From the NCBI GenBank assembly GCA_029259995.1, contig JAJDEC010000314.1, positions 1-7,716 of the forward strand: a DNA stretch of 7,716 nt, read 5' to 3'. This document shows, one piece after another, positions 6,734-7,716 of the stretch; within the stretch, counting starts at the first letter, position 1; each line of letters begins with the position of its first letter. The notes beneath the pieces are model-generated. The model made no database searches and was not told the DNA's origin. It saw only the letters and a program-made list of their open reading frames with translations. Made by a program: the position numbers and the translations under genes. Source of the stretch: Phycisphaerae bacterium (lineage in GTDB: Bacteria > Planctomycetota > Phycisphaerae > UBA1845 > UTPLA1).

Positions 6734-7716
6734 GTGCAAAGCGACACGCTTAATCGAATGAAACGCCTGGTTCGATTCTCCGCCGACGACGCCAGACGTG
6801 CCGCCGGACTCGCCGATCGCATGCGGCCCCGCATTCCCTCGATCGTCAGTCAGTTTCTCGCCATCATCTCGGCTGATCCGACGGGGCACGTCCTGCTGAC
6901 GGCGACGCCGGATCGAACGGCACGAATTCGCCAGGGACTCGGCGATTGGATTGCGGACCTGTTCTCCGGCGACTATGACGAATCGCACTTTCGGCGCAGC
7001 CTCTCAATCGGCCGCACCCATGTGCGCGTCGCCCTGCCGCAGGACAACATGTTCACGGGAATGCATCTGATTCGCAGATCAATCTTTCGCGAGTTCGAGG
7101 ACGTGGTTCCCTCGACTTCGGAAGACGATCGAGCCGCCTTGGAGAAGCTGCTCGTTCTGGAATTGGCGGTCATGAACCTTGCCTACAGCGACATGCTCGT
7201 CGAGCAGGTTCAGCAATCGGAACAGGATCGCTACAATCTTCGGCTGGGCGAATCGCGCCATCTCGCCCTCATCGGCGAACTTGCGGCAGCCATCGCCCAT
7301 GAAGTCAAAAATCCGCTGGCCGGAATCAGCGGCGCAATCCAGGTTATTCGCGCTTCACTGGACGAATACCATCCACATCGTGAAATCATCGACGAGGCCC
7401 TGCTGCAAATCGACCGGCTCGACGCCGCTGTCGAGGACCTGCTGGTCTATGCACGACCCAAGCCGCCGATGCGGAGCCAGCTCGATCTCAACGGATTATT
7501 GCGGCGCGTCATGATCATCCTTCAACAGGAGTCCGCTTTCCAATCGATCGACGTCCGGCTCGATCTCCTGCCGGGCCACATCGAAGTCGATGCCGACGAA
7601 GCGCAGATTCAGCAGGTCCTGATGAACATCATGCTCAATGCAGCGCATGCCTGCGGAACCGACGGGCGAATCGACTGCCGGATTCGACCGAACGGCATCG
7701 GCGTTCGCATCGAAAT
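6734..7716 (+). CDS. Globin-coupled sensor histidine kinase (protoglobin + NtrB-like HisKA), 3' end cut off
   Basis: A partial gene with 327 full codons before the window ends. The frame opens after a TAG at 6722; starts are GTG-6734 (used here) or ATG-6758, neither with a clear Shine-Dalgarno sequence. Residues about 8-160 match a protoglobin heme domain: WIADLFSGDYDESHF (72-86), then IGRTHVRVALP, where H96 is the expected proximal heme ligand. A helical linker (about 155-175) leads to the HisKA region ELAAAIAHEVKNPLAGISGA with phosphoacceptor H189. The HEVKNPLAGI form and the following LLVYARPKPP (236-245) resemble NtrB-type kinases. The N box is QQVLMNIMLNAAHA, with N298 and N302. The glycine-rich ATP boxes lie beyond the edge. 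There is no membrane segment, so it is cytosolic and probably senses a diffusible gas (O2, NO or CO) through heme. The partner is likely an NtrC-like regulator encoded downstream, which is not visible. Confidence 0.88.
   Translation, partial: MQSDTLNRMKRLVRFSADDARRAAGLADRMRPRIPSIVSQFLAIISADPTGHVLLTATPDRTARIRQGLGDWIADLFSGDYDESHFRRSLSIGRTHVRVALPQDNMFTGMHLIRRSIFREFEDVVPSTSEDDRAALEKLLVLELAVMNLAYSDMLVEQVQQSEQDRYNLRLGESRHLALIGELAAAIAHEVKNPLAGISGAIQVIRASLDEYHPHREIIDEALLQIDRLDAAVEDLLVYARPKPPMRSQLDLNGLLRRVMIILQQESAFQSIDVRLDLLPGHIEVDADEAQIQQVLMNIMLNAAHACGTDGRIDCRIRPNGIGVRIE

Overview
The window looks like a chromosomal piece from a Planctomycetota-type bacterium (Phycisphaerae or a relative); an Acidobacteriota origin is the main alternative. 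The reasons are the ECF sigma factor of the 'ELRY..GLS..ETA' type placed directly before a membrane-anchored Ser/Thr kinase with a WD40 tail, moderately GC-rich coding DNA, and GTG starts. This is an inference from gene style; no phylogenetic marker is present.

Layout. (1) 2..139, + strand: the C-terminal end (region 4) of an ECF sigma factor, cut by the window edge. (2) 144..3524, + strand: a 1126-residue Ser/Thr protein kinase with a single membrane span and a large C-terminal WD40 region, starting 4 nt after the sigma stop and so almost certainly in the same operon. (3) 3525..3723: a short convergent intergenic region with a perfect 9-bp hairpin. (4) 3724..6444, - strand: a secreted M16 (pitrilysin/insulinase-like) zinc protease with one catalytic and one degenerate half. 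(5) 6445..6733: a divergent intergenic region. (6) 6734..7716, + strand: a cytosolic histidine kinase with an N-terminal protoglobin-type (globin-coupled sensor) domain and an NtrB-like dimerisation/phosphoacceptor region, cut by the right edge before the ATP-binding glycine boxes.

How they fit together. The sigma factor and kinase probably form one signalling unit in which the kinase, rather than an anti-sigma factor, controls the sigma factor. The M16 protease stands alone on the opposite strand. The globin-coupled kinase begins a second regulatory unit whose response regulator probably lies just past the right edge. No mobile element, CRISPR array, tRNA or rRNA was seen. There is no clear undescribed multi-gene system. 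The least ordinary items are the globin-coupled NtrB-like kinase, its apparent loss of the distal tyrosine, and its possible leaderless GTG start.
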